Assembly: GCA_015680685.1 (NCBI GenBank) | Contig: MNCI01017900.1 | Coordinates: 209,562-273,561, forward strand | Reading direction: 5' to 3' | DNA from: Gnetum montanum | Lineage: Eukaryota; Streptophyta; Gnetopsida; Gnetales; Gnetaceae | DNA: 64,000 bases | In this document: piece by piece, positions 11,718 through 23,032 of the stretch | How the letters are laid out: each line of letters starts with the position of its first letter | Numbering within the stretch: the stretch's first letter is position 1 | The notes under the pieces: generated by a model | What the model was told of the DNA's origin: nothing | Databases searched by the model: none | Seen by the model: only the letters and a program-made list of their open reading frames with translations | Position numbers and translations under genes: made by a program

Positions 11718-12617
11718 TGATGAGCGGCTAGGTACCCCTACGCCCAACCATATGAATCATGGGCGTTCACATGCGACTTGGTCGAAATCTGCAGACTGTA
11801 AGCACTTAACATACACCAGACTCTAACCAGTGAAACCTTGGGTTAGAACGGTTGTTGTCCTCCTAATCTCACTTGTGAGGTTCTGTTTACGATGGTTAAG
11901 TGAGACTAACGCTAATGATTTTTATATCTTTTTACTTATCTGTTGGCGGCTAATTAGGGTATGAAAAGTAAGGAATAAACTATTATCTAACCTCTAATTA
12001 TCCTAGCTTGTATTATGACTATTCCTAGCATAAGTATCCGGTCCCATCTTCTGAGCACGTTTTGAGCATCTCCTAACACTTTTGGGTTACTAGACGTTAA
12101 GCATCACTGGGTTTACCAAGTGTATGATTTATGTTCGAGATGGTCGTACTTATGGCCTTTATGAACTATGAATGAGCAATAGCAATTGAAATAATAATCA
12201 CAGAAACTTAAGTAATTAGCAAGTAATTAACAAAGCATAAACATATTAAACTACTGAATGCATAAAATAGCTAAGTCCAAATGCTGCAAGGAATGCTTGA
12301 ATAGTTCTTCTTTATTGTTGTCACGCCAATGGGCTTAGATACATCAATGCTCGAATAAAGAGCCGATCACTTTTCTTACACCTGCTATGGGCACTTGGAA
12401 AATATTCTATCTCCTACGGGAACAAACTGCAAGAGCTTCGCTACAACTAACTGAAAGGTATCTAAATGAGGCGGAAGGCCCTCTTATTTATAGGCCAAAA
12501 TAGGCTCCACATAAACGGGGCCACGTTGACGCATGGAAGGCTACGTCGACGGGGCCGCGTATACGCGGCCCCGTATACGCGGCCTAGTCGACGCATCGAC
12601 TTAATGACACTTCATCA
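11718..12617 (-). repeat. LTR of gypsy element B (900 bp)
   Basis: Terminal inverted repeats TGATGA (11718) and TCATCA (12617) bound it. To its right lies the minus-strand sequence GAGGACGAGTTTTTACTCAG then TTGTGGGGC, a polypurine-type 3' end, so this is the 3' LTR of an element reading leftward. The left end cuts the RT frame of element A. The terminal region at 11718-11790 recurs at 63808, marking a second LTR of the family. Confidence 0.85.
12484..12600 (-). promoter_or_regulatory. Element B LTR promoter with CpG-rich palindromes
   Basis: The minus strand carries GTCGAC and GTATAC palindromes within GC-rich arms between 12600 and 12505, then CCTATAAATAAGAG at 12492-12479 or so. Positions 12549-12574 form a perfect 26-bp palindrome centred on GTATAC. 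The spacing to the TATA box matches element A, although the hexamers differ. Confidence 0.55.
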
Positions 12618-12856
12618 TAGCCCCACAACTGAGTAAAAACTCGTCCTCGAGTTACTCTACAATTTGGAAGGTATGAACTTTTATTAACAACACACATGAC
12701 TTGACACACACATGACACCACATTAACTTGACCAAGTGCCCAAGTTATAGAGAAGGAAAAATTACAAAAATGGCGGTGTTCAGAGATAAAATTGAACACC
12801 TCGCTGGTCTTGGAGCCTCTGCTATGTAGGATGATGCACAAAATTGCTGGAGAAGA

Positions 12857-15712
12857 TCATACTGTCCTTGGGGGCGGTGGTTCTGACGGACCTTCTCCAG
12901 CCTCTGGCCCATGCGTTGGTGGCGGCATGAATGACGGCTGTCCCGCGGTAGCTGCAACTCCTGGAGGCAGTCGAAAAGCCTCCAAGAGAGCCCTCATTTT
13001 TTCTTCTTTGCTTCTAGGGTCATTCACTATCCAGGCAACTTCTCCAATATGTGCTGGAACTGGAACTTCCCAAGGGCATGGCAACACTGGAAGGAGTTCT
13101 TTCAGGTTGACAAACCAGGCTGCGAACTGCTTGCGTTTGATGTCGAACACTCGGATTGATGCCTGCAGCTGCTGGTAGTCATTCATTCTATGGGCCAAGT
13201 CCTCTGTGACTATACATTGTCCTTCAAAGCTTGTGTGGAGAACCTTGAGTTTTGCATTTGCCATTTCCAGCTTCTGCTTTGTTGCCTTATGTGCTTGGAA
13301 CTCACCCTCATATAGGGAATACGACGCGGCCACTTGCTTTTCTAACTCTGACTGCGGTCTTCCGGTTGTGAGCATGGCCAGGTTTGCAAATCGAAGGTTG
13401 GCGAGCTTCATATATTCTGTCATATCTTCAATCTACAGCTCCTTAAGGCAGATTTTAGCTTGATTGTAGTCATTCAACCCATCGAAGATAGGTTGCCATG
13501 CATCACCTCCCTCTCGGAGCTGTTGGAGTGCTTGGTTCATTTTGGCCTTTGCGACTTGAATATGTTTTTCGTTCAGTTCCTTCTACAATCACACTTGGTC
13601 CTTGTAATGATTTTTGATGTCTTCAAATTTCAGGGCCTCATTATTCCAAGCGGAAATTTCAATTGCAGACTTTTGTCGCAATGCTCAAACCTCCTCCATT
13701 GACAGATTTCAATTTTCAATAGCCAACCTTCTCACGTCAGCGTTCACCCTGGCTAGTTCTTCCTACTGTTGGTGGATAAAATTTTTAATATGTTCATTTT
13801 TTGCACCAATGTTGCGTAGGCGATGGACCTTCACAGTCAGTCGCACGTTCTCTTAGCGAACCTCCGCCAAATCCTTATCTAAGCAATGTGCTTGAACGTT
13901 TGCCAAGGACTTGTCAAAGATCGCCGTCTCTTGCACATTCTCAACGACTTGTAGTTTAAGTTGAAGCTGTTGAAAAGCTTTATCCCTGGTGATTTCGCTA
14001 TCAAGGATGGCTAGATCGACAAGTTGAGCTCTTAATTGGGCTACCTTTGTTGCCAAGCGCTGACAAGCAACTTGAGCAGCTTCAAGTTGCCCTTCCAAAA
14101 CGAGGCTCTTGCCCTTTGCCGAGAGCAACTCCGACTGGGTTGCAGTAATGTTGTCCGGAAGGTCGAAAACATTCAGAAGTGGTTGCCTAGTTCCCACTAG
14201 TCGGTCCAACAACTCCTTGTGTTGGGCTGCATCAATCTTGCTACATGAAGTTCCAGCAGACACCTGTACATCTTACAGTCCATGAACATTAGGTACAGGT
14301 GTTGTCGGTGCACTAAGAACCGTAGCAATTGTGTCAGCAACCACTTCAGCTGCAACCTTCTGTCCCTAGTGTTGCATCACCAAGACCGTTACCCCTTCAC
14401 CATCTTCCAAGCATACCGAGAAGGTAGTAGCATTTCCTAAAATTTCAAGGAATAACTATTGGGTTGATACTGTTACCTCTCGGATGCTTGGATCTGTTCT
14501 GGTTGGCACTTGTGCTTGGGCGGCAGAGAATATCGGCCCTGCCCTTTCAAGAAAGCTAATTGATTAAGCCACTTGCTCCAGGTGACTCATGGTAGGGCGA
14601 TAGACCGAAGGGTCTTCTCCTTCATCAATCTTGTTGGATTGCTCATGCTGGCTCAAGAGCATTTCCCGGATCTCGTGGATGTATTTAACTGTGGTTTGCG
14701 AGCCCAGCTGTGTTGTTTGTGCAGGTGGTGGAGGTGGTTGCTGCTCCTCCTCTGTTTGTGTGATGGCAGGTATTTTATCCTTCATCATTTCTCACCAAGA
14801 GGTAATTGGGGTGCACTGGATTACATCATTGGAGTACCGTGCTATCCCTGCCCGTTTGCACAACTTTCGAATTAGGCAGGGAAACGGGAGAGCTCGTCTT
14901 CCACGTTCATTCTTAGTGAACCTCTTTTCAATCTTCAAAAATAGTAGCTGTGGAAGACTCATTGGAAATTTCCTACTCAAGGTGGCACACGCACGAGCAG
15001 AGAAGGCTGTGATTTTACTAGGTCTTATCGTTGGGTTCAGGTGGTAAGATGCAATCTTTGAGTACACTCTCTCCATCATGGTTAGAGAGCTGAATTCCTT
15101 GTGCTCTATCCCATAGCATCGTTTGGTCCATTCCACCTTTATCTCTGGATCGACCTGCTTTGGAATTTCCACCACATCTACCCCAGTCTCGAGCAACCCC
15201 AGATCTTGTGCTATCGCCTCTAAAGAGTAAGAGACATAAATGTCTTTGATTCTTACTCTAGACCCTGGTTGTCGATTCATCCAGAAGAGATAAGTTTCTC
15301 CTAAGTACCATTCACCACTGGTTGTGATGATTGGCCACATCAGAGAGTTCTGCAACTGAAGCCTCACTTCTTCTGGCACGTTCTTGAGGAATGGTCCAAA
15401 ATTTAGCTCTTGGAGGACCATCTGTTGCACCTCGCGTGGCGTGATAGCATCAAGGTAGGCTTGGGTCAGGGTGACCTCAAGCCGTGGTGCTATCCTAGGA
15501 GTCTTATCCCCTTGCGATTGCTCATCGGGAATCTCCTCTTCGAGAATCTAATGGACAGATTCCACGTCAGGTCCTTTGCAGAGGGGCCCAGTTGCATGAG
15601 AGCCCTCTGCATGCTCTGGCGGTTGCACTCCTCGTCCCCTTCCCATGCATGGACGCTTGTCCCTTGGTTTTGATGGTCCTTCACCCCTTGGGCGCCTCGG
15701 TTTGGGTGCCAT
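12857..15712 (-). pseudogene. Env-position ORF of element B: plant-transposon-protein-like domain plus coiled coil (951 codons, nonsense-decayed)
   Basis: A single reading frame runs from ATG at 15712 to a stop at 12857 with about a dozen internal stops but no frameshift; the open pieces at 15430-14792, 14788-14564, 14263-13853 and 13423-12857 are all in register. N-terminus: basic MAPKPRRPRGEGPSK. The next 300 residues contain GEWYLGETYLFW and RALPFPCLIRKLCKRAGI, the latter close to the LPFPxLIxxLCRRAGV signature of the putative plant transposon protein domain (PF20167 type). A Pro/Gln linker follows, then about 450 residues of heptad-rich coiled coil, then a Pro-rich tail with PSFMPPPTHGP. 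It lies between the integrase-side spacer and the 3' LTR, the env-like site of plant gypsy elements. Function unknown; not an envelope by sequence. Confidence 0.75.
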
Positions 15713-17850
15713 CTGCAATCAAACATAATTGCCCGTTAGACCGTACATAAGTAGCTTAAGATGGTCCGTATACACCTTCTCAGTTTGACCAAGTTATGTT
15801 GTTGGCATAGGCACACATTTAAGTCTCCTGGAGTGTTAATTTATGGGTTAGAGCCAAAGTTTTTGTAATTAACCAACTAGTTAATTAATCAATTACACAT
15901 AGGCATCACCCCCCCACGACTGAGAGCATACCTCCAGTCGCTTAAAAGGGGGAGGATCAATTGAGGCGGACTCGCGATGGAATGTAGGTGCGTTGGGAAA
16001 GGTTAGGCAGAAGAAATGGCAAAAAATCCCCTCAATTTGGAGCTCAAATGATGAAAATATGAAGCACAGCAGCCCTATATATAGGGATTAGGCACTATGT
16101 CGATGGGGCCACGTATACACAGTGGCTGCATATACGGGGCCCTGTATATGCAGGGGTGTTTACCCGTTGACAGAAAAAGCCCAAAATGATGAATTTGAAA
16201 TGCCAAATTGGGGTGGTTAAAGCGCATGAGAGGCCTGGCCATAGTTGAGGACATGAGGAAGGTAATTGGGCACAAAAAAGAGTCAACAATAGGAGAATGA
16301 GACTCAAAAAGAACTCCGCGGGGAATAAATCGAGGGATGGGACCCAAAAACTAGTCAACCACGAAATCCAAAGGATGGGAGGCTTAACAAGCAGAACCAA
16401 GGAGATGCAGGTGGGTCCTCCCCATAGCAAGCCATAGCCTTAGTAGCCCCTGCATATCCCCAACACTGGGGTCCGTGGGCCCTAGGGTTAAGAAATGGTG
16501 TTTGCTAGTTAAGACTCCTACTCAAGAGATCCCGCCAAGGCATGACAAGCCCAAGGAAATCATGAAGAACTTTCACAACATAAGACTAGCAGTGAGGTGA
16601 GTTACGAGGAGAACTGGGTGAAGAGAGAGAGACAAGAAAATGGAATTCCGATCATCGGTCACATGAAACCCCATGTGCAGTTGTGGTTAAGTGACTCGGT
16701 AGAACTGTTCCTAAGTGCAAACCCAAAACCATTTGCATTCAGTGACATTGCAGCAATAGATGAAGTCTCGACCATCCCCTAAGAAAGCAAGAATGACCCC
16801 ACAGAGAACCACCACTCCAAAAACATGAGAGGAAGGAAGGGAGACGGGACGAAGTTAGAGGGGACCAAAGAAGTCCCATAACTAGTGCTTGTGGCCCGTG
16901 AGAGGCGGTCTAAGGGGTGTTCTTTGAATTCCCACCATTGATGTCATGAGTTTTTGTTTTTGTTTTTGTTTTCTCATGATTCTTCTTCTCTCTTTTTGTT
17001 TCTTTCGAGGGAACCATACCATGCAAAGACCCATGCATGTTCGCATGCATCTAACCAAGGGGTGTGCTTTGAATCCTCATGTTTATTTCTTTTTTTTTTT
17101 TGAATTTTTCAATGAGGACCACACCATGCAAGGTCGAATTGCCTAGAAGCTTCCTTGGAGAGAAGAACGTGGAGCGGTAGGAAATCCGTAAGGACACACC
17201 AACCACCCAGGGAACAGGATAGAGCGACGAATATTGCATTCCCCTTGACGTCACACCCAATTCAAACCATTGGGTCATCCCCGAGTCTGGGAACTACACA
17301 AGTAACACATTAATTATAATGTTTTTAAGTGAAGGGGTTTCATGTTCTCAACAAAGGGAAAACCATGGAGCGGGTGAACGGGTGGATGACAAGAACTCAC
17401 TACCGATGTTATGAATGGAAAATAGACCTAAAGTCCAAAGACAACCATGCAAGAGTGGGAACCAGACGACTAGGTGGACTAGTGTACATTACCCATCGCA
17501 ACAAAAACCATCCGCGCCAAACATCTGAAGACAAAAAGATGACATATTAGCAATCACGTGAAAAATGAAACACACTCAAAGAAATGAAAAATAATTAAAG
17601 AAAGGAAAAAAATGTACAAAGAATTTGCAAACATATGAACGATGGTGAAAGACAAAAAGGTGTAAAATAAAAAATTGCAAATAGTGAGGGGTGTAGTGGA
17701 ATGAATCAGTAGGGATGACAGTCTCCCCCACGATTGGGTGGAGAGGAGGAGATGCGAAAAATGGAGCAAGGTTGTCCTGGTGATGACGAGGTGGTATCCT
17801 TGGTTAGGTGGGGTCCATGGAAAGGTTTGAGTTTCAAGGGCTCGTGTTTG
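15713..17850 (-). other. Noncoding spacer of element B upstream of its extra ORF
   Basis: Homologous to 8.23-9.79 kb of element A, with AGTCGTGGGGG-type motifs at 17722 and 15908. Near 17833 the minus-strand KPFHGP matches the KPFHEP integrase tail of A, after which similarity ends. B therefore appears truncated inside its integrase tail. About 0.4 kb (15.96-16.37) has no clear counterpart in A and holds the promoter-like cluster listed separately. Confidence 0.6.
16074..16165 (-). promoter_or_regulatory. Internal LTR-like promoter candidate upstream of the element B extra ORF
   Basis: On the minus strand, palindrome-rich sequence (GCATATAC, GTATATGC, GTATACGTGG, ATCGAC between 16165 and 16093) is followed by CCCTATATATAGGG (about 16086-16073), the same palindromes-then-TATA order as in the family LTRs. 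The ORF start codon lies about 360 bases downstream. No LTR ends are visible here, so this is not a solo LTR. Activity is inferred. Confidence 0.4.
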
Positions 17851-18747
17851 AAGCTCTTAGGGATGTGCAAATTTCTCCATTCACCATGATAATCGACAGT
17901 GGGGGCCTGCTAACCCTGCTCGTAACGCAATGTGCATGGAACCATCTGAGGGGCTTGTATGAGCCTATGTAGAATGCATGGATGAAATGGAAGAGGTTCA
18001 TCAGCAGGCCCCTAACTTTGGACATTGAGTTTTACGGTGGTTCGGATCGAGACAGTAATAACAACGGTTAGGAAGTGTAAGATATGAAATTTTTTGAACA
18101 AAAGTCTTTCCTTTCACATTAACTTCTAATGAATTAGGACGCGACTTTTACATATCTATTTTAATGCACACTCTTCGAGTTGGTCGTGGACGGAAACCTG
18201 AAAAGGCCTCCATACCGATGACTTTCCTAACTTGTGCAGCAAAGATATCAACATGGGGAGAAAAATGAAGAGGGAGTCCTGAAAATTCAATCTAGACCGG
18301 CAAAATACTTTTGCTTACTTTTTTAGGATCGAAATCCTCCTTCCAGGGTTGAAGGACTAAAAAGGATCCATAAACATTCCAAATTGACTGTTGTTTCACG
18401 AACTCTACCATAGCCTTAGTTTAAAAAGTGAACAGAAAAAAGCCTCTCGTAAGATTAGAAGCTAGGGTTATTATGATATTACAGGGTTTCTAAAATTTGT
18501 TAACCGAATCCTGGAACACCAAGGCAGGAGGAATCCTACCAATGAAGAAGCCAATTGTGTAAAGGTGAGTAAAGGTTTGTATGGTTTGGTCAAAGATGTC
18601 TTTAGGGAAATCAAAACGTAAAATAGTATCATTAGCATCCATGTTGGTGGAGCTGTCAGGAGGCTGTGAGTCAATGTTGAAGGATTCCATTATTTTACGT
18701 TTTTTTCCTCCAACATCAAAGCAAGAAGACAAAACAGATAGGGTCAT
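17850..18747 (-). pseudogene. DUF4283 and CCHC zinc-knuckle protein fragment (LINE ORF1/gag-like)
   Basis: Reading from 18747, the first 85 residues are open and contain HLYTIGFFIGRIPPALVFQ, then further in broken frame GFFLFTF, VYGSFLVLQPWKEDFDP, and an SGLPLHF segment: the order of the plant DUF4283 domain. Near 18040 a zinc knuckle CYYCLDPNHRKTQC fits CX2CX4HX4C. This pairing is typical of ORF1 of plant LINEs and other gag-like proteins that bind element RNA. At least three stops or frameshifts disable it. No endonuclease or RT follows; the segment runs directly into the element B spacer. Confidence 0.65.
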
Positions 18748-20293
18748 GCGGACCCGTTAGGCCTAAGCCTAGCCAATTCAGAAAATCAAAATAGAGAAAA
18801 TATTAAAAAAGAAACAAAACACAAAGGAACAAACTCACCGGGTACTTATTAACGGATGATGCAAACACTGCAGAAGGCAAGGGTCCCACATGCAATCCTG
18901 CAAAACCCGTTCAAACACTTGCTGGTTTGGGGCTCAGAATGCTTCAGCATCGCTGCGATTAGACTACAACAGGTTTGTCACCAACGCCCCACAAAAACCC
19001 TCTGCCTCTAATCCAGTTAACCTACGCTCTAAGACTCTAAGACTGGTCTTGTGCTGTTAGAAACCTAGCAAAGGGTGTCAAATTTCAGATCTACACCAAT
19101 TCAAACTCCAAATGAATTTCAGATCTACACCGCCTCGTCCGCCCTCACGCCTAGTTCTTTCGACACTTAGCTCTTCGTTATAGCGCGATCCATCAGCAGT
19201 AGCAGAGCTCGGCAGGAATATCCGTATTCCTTCAAATATTACCACCAAGCGAACCAGGATGTGCCGTAAGATTAAGGTTTCCAAGGAAGCAATATAAGTG
19301 ACTGCACGAAATCAAAAAGCTCTTTTCTATTCCCCCTGTTCCGATGTGAAAACTATTTTGTCTTTACCTTTTAATATTCTCCTCACCCAATAATAACAAA
19401 AAGAAAAAAAAAAAGCTACCAGCCTGGATGCATGAACCTTAAATTGCGGTATAAGTGACCGGAAACGAAGGATGACCCGCCAGTACGTGGCCCTAGTGTG
19501 GAATCTCGTACGAGCTTGGTCCATCTATCCACGGAATTGCAGTGCTGGTGCACCACCAATAAACAAATTTGATATTGCAAGGGAAGAGTAGCAGCGGCGA
19601 CAGCGTCGTAGATTGAAAGCGTATAATTCCTGTTTATTTGTATCCATGACTGTTATTGGTCCAACAACACATCTTAGCAAAAGCAATGCAATGCGTTGGA
19701 GAGCCAAATTAAAAGAAAAGAGACAGATCTTGCAATGCAATTGTATCATCCTCGTATGATAAAAGCCAGGGAGCCAACCCTGGTTTTTCATACTCGTGTT
19801 GTTGGGTTGGAGTCTGTTTCTGCAGTATTTTCCGATAAATCGGCACAGGCTCAGTTCGATTCTTTGCCCCTGTTTGGTAGACTAAAGGCTCTCAAAATCT
19901 CTAGTATTTCTTCGCTTGGCACAGGCACAGAAAGAAGAAGACGAAGACGCAGCCATTGCTCTACCGAACAAGTGTTGGAGGATATATATCGAGCTGAGCA
20001 CAGGCAGCAGAGGTTGTGAGTCTGTTGTCGTATTTGAGTTTAGATCAATTTCTGTTCCTTATTTACTGTTTAACTGTATGTAATATATCATCAGAACGAA
20101 AGCATCTCAGCTGTTATTTTCTTAAAGTCCACTCTTGGCTTTTTCTCGTTTCTGTTTCTATTCGCGGGCCTGCATTAGGCCTAGTCAGGTGAAGCTCTAA
20201 TTTTTCTTTTTCGTTTTTCGTTTTTGAAGATGTTCATCGGAAGAGAGAAGCCCTGTTTTTGTGAAAAGTGTTTGTGTTTTTTGTTGTTAAAGC
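18748..20293 (+). promoter_or_regulatory. 5' flank and likely promoter/leader of PRS4
   Basis: No supportable gene. The part before about 19300 may be 5' sequence of the DUF4283 element. GATATATATC at 19981-19990 is a possible TATA region about 300 bases before the PRS4 start codon, followed by pyrimidine-rich leader sequence. Assignment is by position only. Confidence 0.3.
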
Positions 20294-23032
20294 ATGAACG
20301 GGAGTGAGAACTTGGGGCTGAGCTTAAGCATGGCGACGGCTCAGAGAAAGGAGAAGCTTATCCATCTTTTCTACTGCGCAGAAATGGAGGAGCTCGCCCG
20401 CAATATAGCTTCGCTTTCAGAGTCTATTCACCTCTACCCTATTAATTGGAGGTATCATAGGTTTTTTTTTAAAACCTCTTACTGCAATTTTTGCCTCTGC
20501 TTTTCTTTGAATGTTGCGGAATCGTTTCTGTTTACCCCCGTCTTTGCGTCAATGGTGGAACTGTTGTTTTGCTTTTTTTTGTCGGTGGCAATCAGAACTC
20601 GGAAATGTGGTTTAATGCCAAGTTTGCTTGAAACGTTCACAAGGATGGGAAATAATGAATTTATTTCTTTTTCTTTTTTTCCTCTCTGTAAAATGTTTTT
20701 CGGTTTTGCTTGCGAAAAGATATGGCGATTTTTTTTTAAAAAAACCTAGCTTGTATCCTCTACATGATTGTTCTTTCTGAGGCGAATTAAATGCAAAGTA
20801 TTCGTCCTAAAAATTTCAATAGGTTTCCAGTGAATCTAGAAATGCGCTTTGTTTATTTATTTCTGCCGAGAACACTTCGTTCATACAGAGGGATATCTTG
20901 TGAAATGCCAATTAACCAGCTCATAGCTTCTCATAACCTAGATTCCTCAAATTTGCAGGAATTTTCCTGATGGATTTCCTCATCTTTTCATTCCAAATGC
21001 ACATGGAATTCGAGGCCAAAATGTTGCTTTTCTGGCTTCATTCAGCTCTCCTGCAGTTATCTTTGAGCAGGTATCTGTTATCTATAATTTGCCAAGAATG
21101 TTTGTGTCATCATTTACACTGGTGCTGCCTTTCTTTCCAACTGGAACATTCGAGCGGGTGGAACAAGAAGGAGATGTGGCCACTGCATTTACACTGGCAC
21201 GTATATTGTCTAACATACCCATCTCTAGAGGGGGGCCAACAAGTTTGGTTACCTTTGATATTCATGCCTTGCAGGTGAGCTTCAATGCATGTTTAATTAT
21301 TCTTCTCATTTTCCATCTTTAATTTGACTGATTTTGCCACACAACTTCTATGACTAGAAGTTACTTAACATATGCAGTGTACATGATACTGTTCATATTG
21401 GCTTTGATTCAGGAAAGGTTTTATTTTGGGGATAATGTCCTCCCCTGCTTCGAGAGTGGTATACCTTTGCTTAAACAACGACTTCAGCAATTTCCGTCTT
21501 CCGAAAATGTAAGCCTTTGCAGAACAATGTGTCACTTCATTATTTGATATAGCTTGTAAGCGTCATCGGCGAGACGCTATCGTGTTTGTCATAGTTTCTC
21601 CCATGATTTGCTTATTGATAATATAATGAACTATTTGTTGCATGAACATGTATCACTCTAGTCACAACAATATGCAGAGAAATACTAGCAAAAACATTGA
21701 AGGACTTAATGAGTACGTATTCATGCACTACCTATAAGAAACTTTAGGCTGGGAACAACTGATCCTACTATGTTATCTATTCGCAATTTTTCATATAATC
21801 TTCAATCATTTTTTTGATGTCTTTTTTGTTCTTTTGGTGGCTTTCCTAGAACTATGATGTGGCAACCTTTCTCGAGAGGCTTATTATCTAATCTTCTTTG
21901 GACATGACCAAACCATCTAAGTTTCCATTCCTGTAGTGAATCTGCAATAATAGCAAAATATTTTTTTTTAATTTGTTTTTCATTCATAGAAGGATGAAAA
22001 TGAAATATTTTATTAAATGCAGATACAAGGATGATTCTTTGGTCAGCCTTATAGTTCATACTTATTTTTTAGGGCATTTTCAGTTCTTTTATTCCTCCAT
22101 ATAATTTGTCTCCCTTGGATAGGTAAGTTATTCAAATACAAAAGGCAGTTACAAAACTGAGACCCCTCAATACAGCTGTAATGTTTATGCCAAAATTCAT
22201 TTAAAAACACGGTCATTGATTTTCCAGGCTCCTCTAGCCCATCATTGCGTGCCCTTTACTGACACTTTAGAAGGATATTTAAGTTATCTCCTTTTTGTGA
22301 TATGTTGTATGACAGATTGCCATAGCATTTCCAGATGATGGTGCATGGAAGCGATTTCACACTTTGCTTTCCGATTTCCCTATGGTAAGAACTGCTAATT
22401 TCCTACCACCGAAGGGTTTATGTTTGTGATCTGTGAAATCTGATTACCAAGTGTACTGTGTCTGTTTTAGGTGGTCTGCACGAAGGTTCGGGAAGGGTCC
22501 AAACGTATTGTGCGTGTCAAAGAAGGGATTGCTGCTGGATACCATGTTGTGATTGTTGATGATTTGGTTCAGTCTGGTGGAACCCTTATTGAGTGCCAGG
22601 TTGCTGACACTGCTGCTGTCTTCTTACCATTCTGGGAGAGAGAATCTCTTTCACAACTGTTTTCCTCATTTGGTTAAATTTCTTATCCTCCTCCTCCTCC
22701 TTTTAATGCAGAAAGTATTGGCTGCTCATGGTGCCAAAAAGATAAGTGCATATGTGACACATGGTGTCTTTCCAAACCAATCGTGGAAACGTTTTCAGTC
22801 TGACAATGGCAGTAAGTTACCGTGAGCTCTGTTATAAAATGCTTCTAACATCAATTCAGTGTTTGATGCGAATAGGTTTTTGTATCTATGATATGCAGAT
22901 GGAGCAGAGCATGGATTTTCGTACTTCTGGATATCAGATTCATGCCCTCAAACAGTGATGGCCGTTAAGGATCATCAGCCTTTTGAAGTTCTGAGTTTAG
23001 CAGGACCAATTGCTTCTGCCCTTCAGATATAA
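20294..23032 (+). CDS. PRS4: Ribose-phosphate pyrophosphokinase 4 (PRPP synthase), complete, seven exons
   Basis: Exons 20294-20451, 20959-21274, 21413-21508, 22316-22384, 22471-22599, 22712-22811 and 22899-23032 join in frame with GT-AG introns and encode 333 residues, against about 337 in Arabidopsis PRS4. The enzyme transfers pyrophosphate from ATP to ribose 5-phosphate, giving PRPP for purine, pyrimidine, His, Trp and NAD synthesis. Visible marks: [19 protein letters not shown] at the start, [39 protein letters not shown], and the PRPP-binding loop [18 protein letters not shown] in exon 5. The C-terminus ends [13 protein letters not shown]. There is no long N-terminal extension before the conserved part, fitting the cytosolic class II (phosphate-independent) group rather than plastid forms. 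The start chosen is the first ATG giving the conserved N-terminus. No lesions were seen. Confidence 0.96.
21802..22059 (-). pseudogene. LINE reverse-transcriptase C-terminal remnant inside PRS4 intron 3
   Basis: An 85-residue frame antisense to PRS4 contains [21 protein letters not shown], the LRWFGHVxRR signature that follows the reverse transcriptase domain in many LINEs. It lies wholly within the 0.8-kb third intron (21509-22315), which would explain that intron's size. No polymerase core is left. Confidence 0.65.

Noticed and set aside
12792-13856. Plus-strand frames of 80-128 residues
   Set aside because: They are complements of the 951-codon minus-strand transposon ORF and have no domain of their own.
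14573-15673. Plus-strand frames of 87-138 residues
   Set aside because: They overlap the same minus-strand ORF; Cys/Trp-rich composition reflects antisense of Gln/Pro codons.
19696-20019. 107-residue frame upstream of PRS4 as a separate gene
   Set aside because: No domain and it lies in the likely promoter/leader of PRS4.
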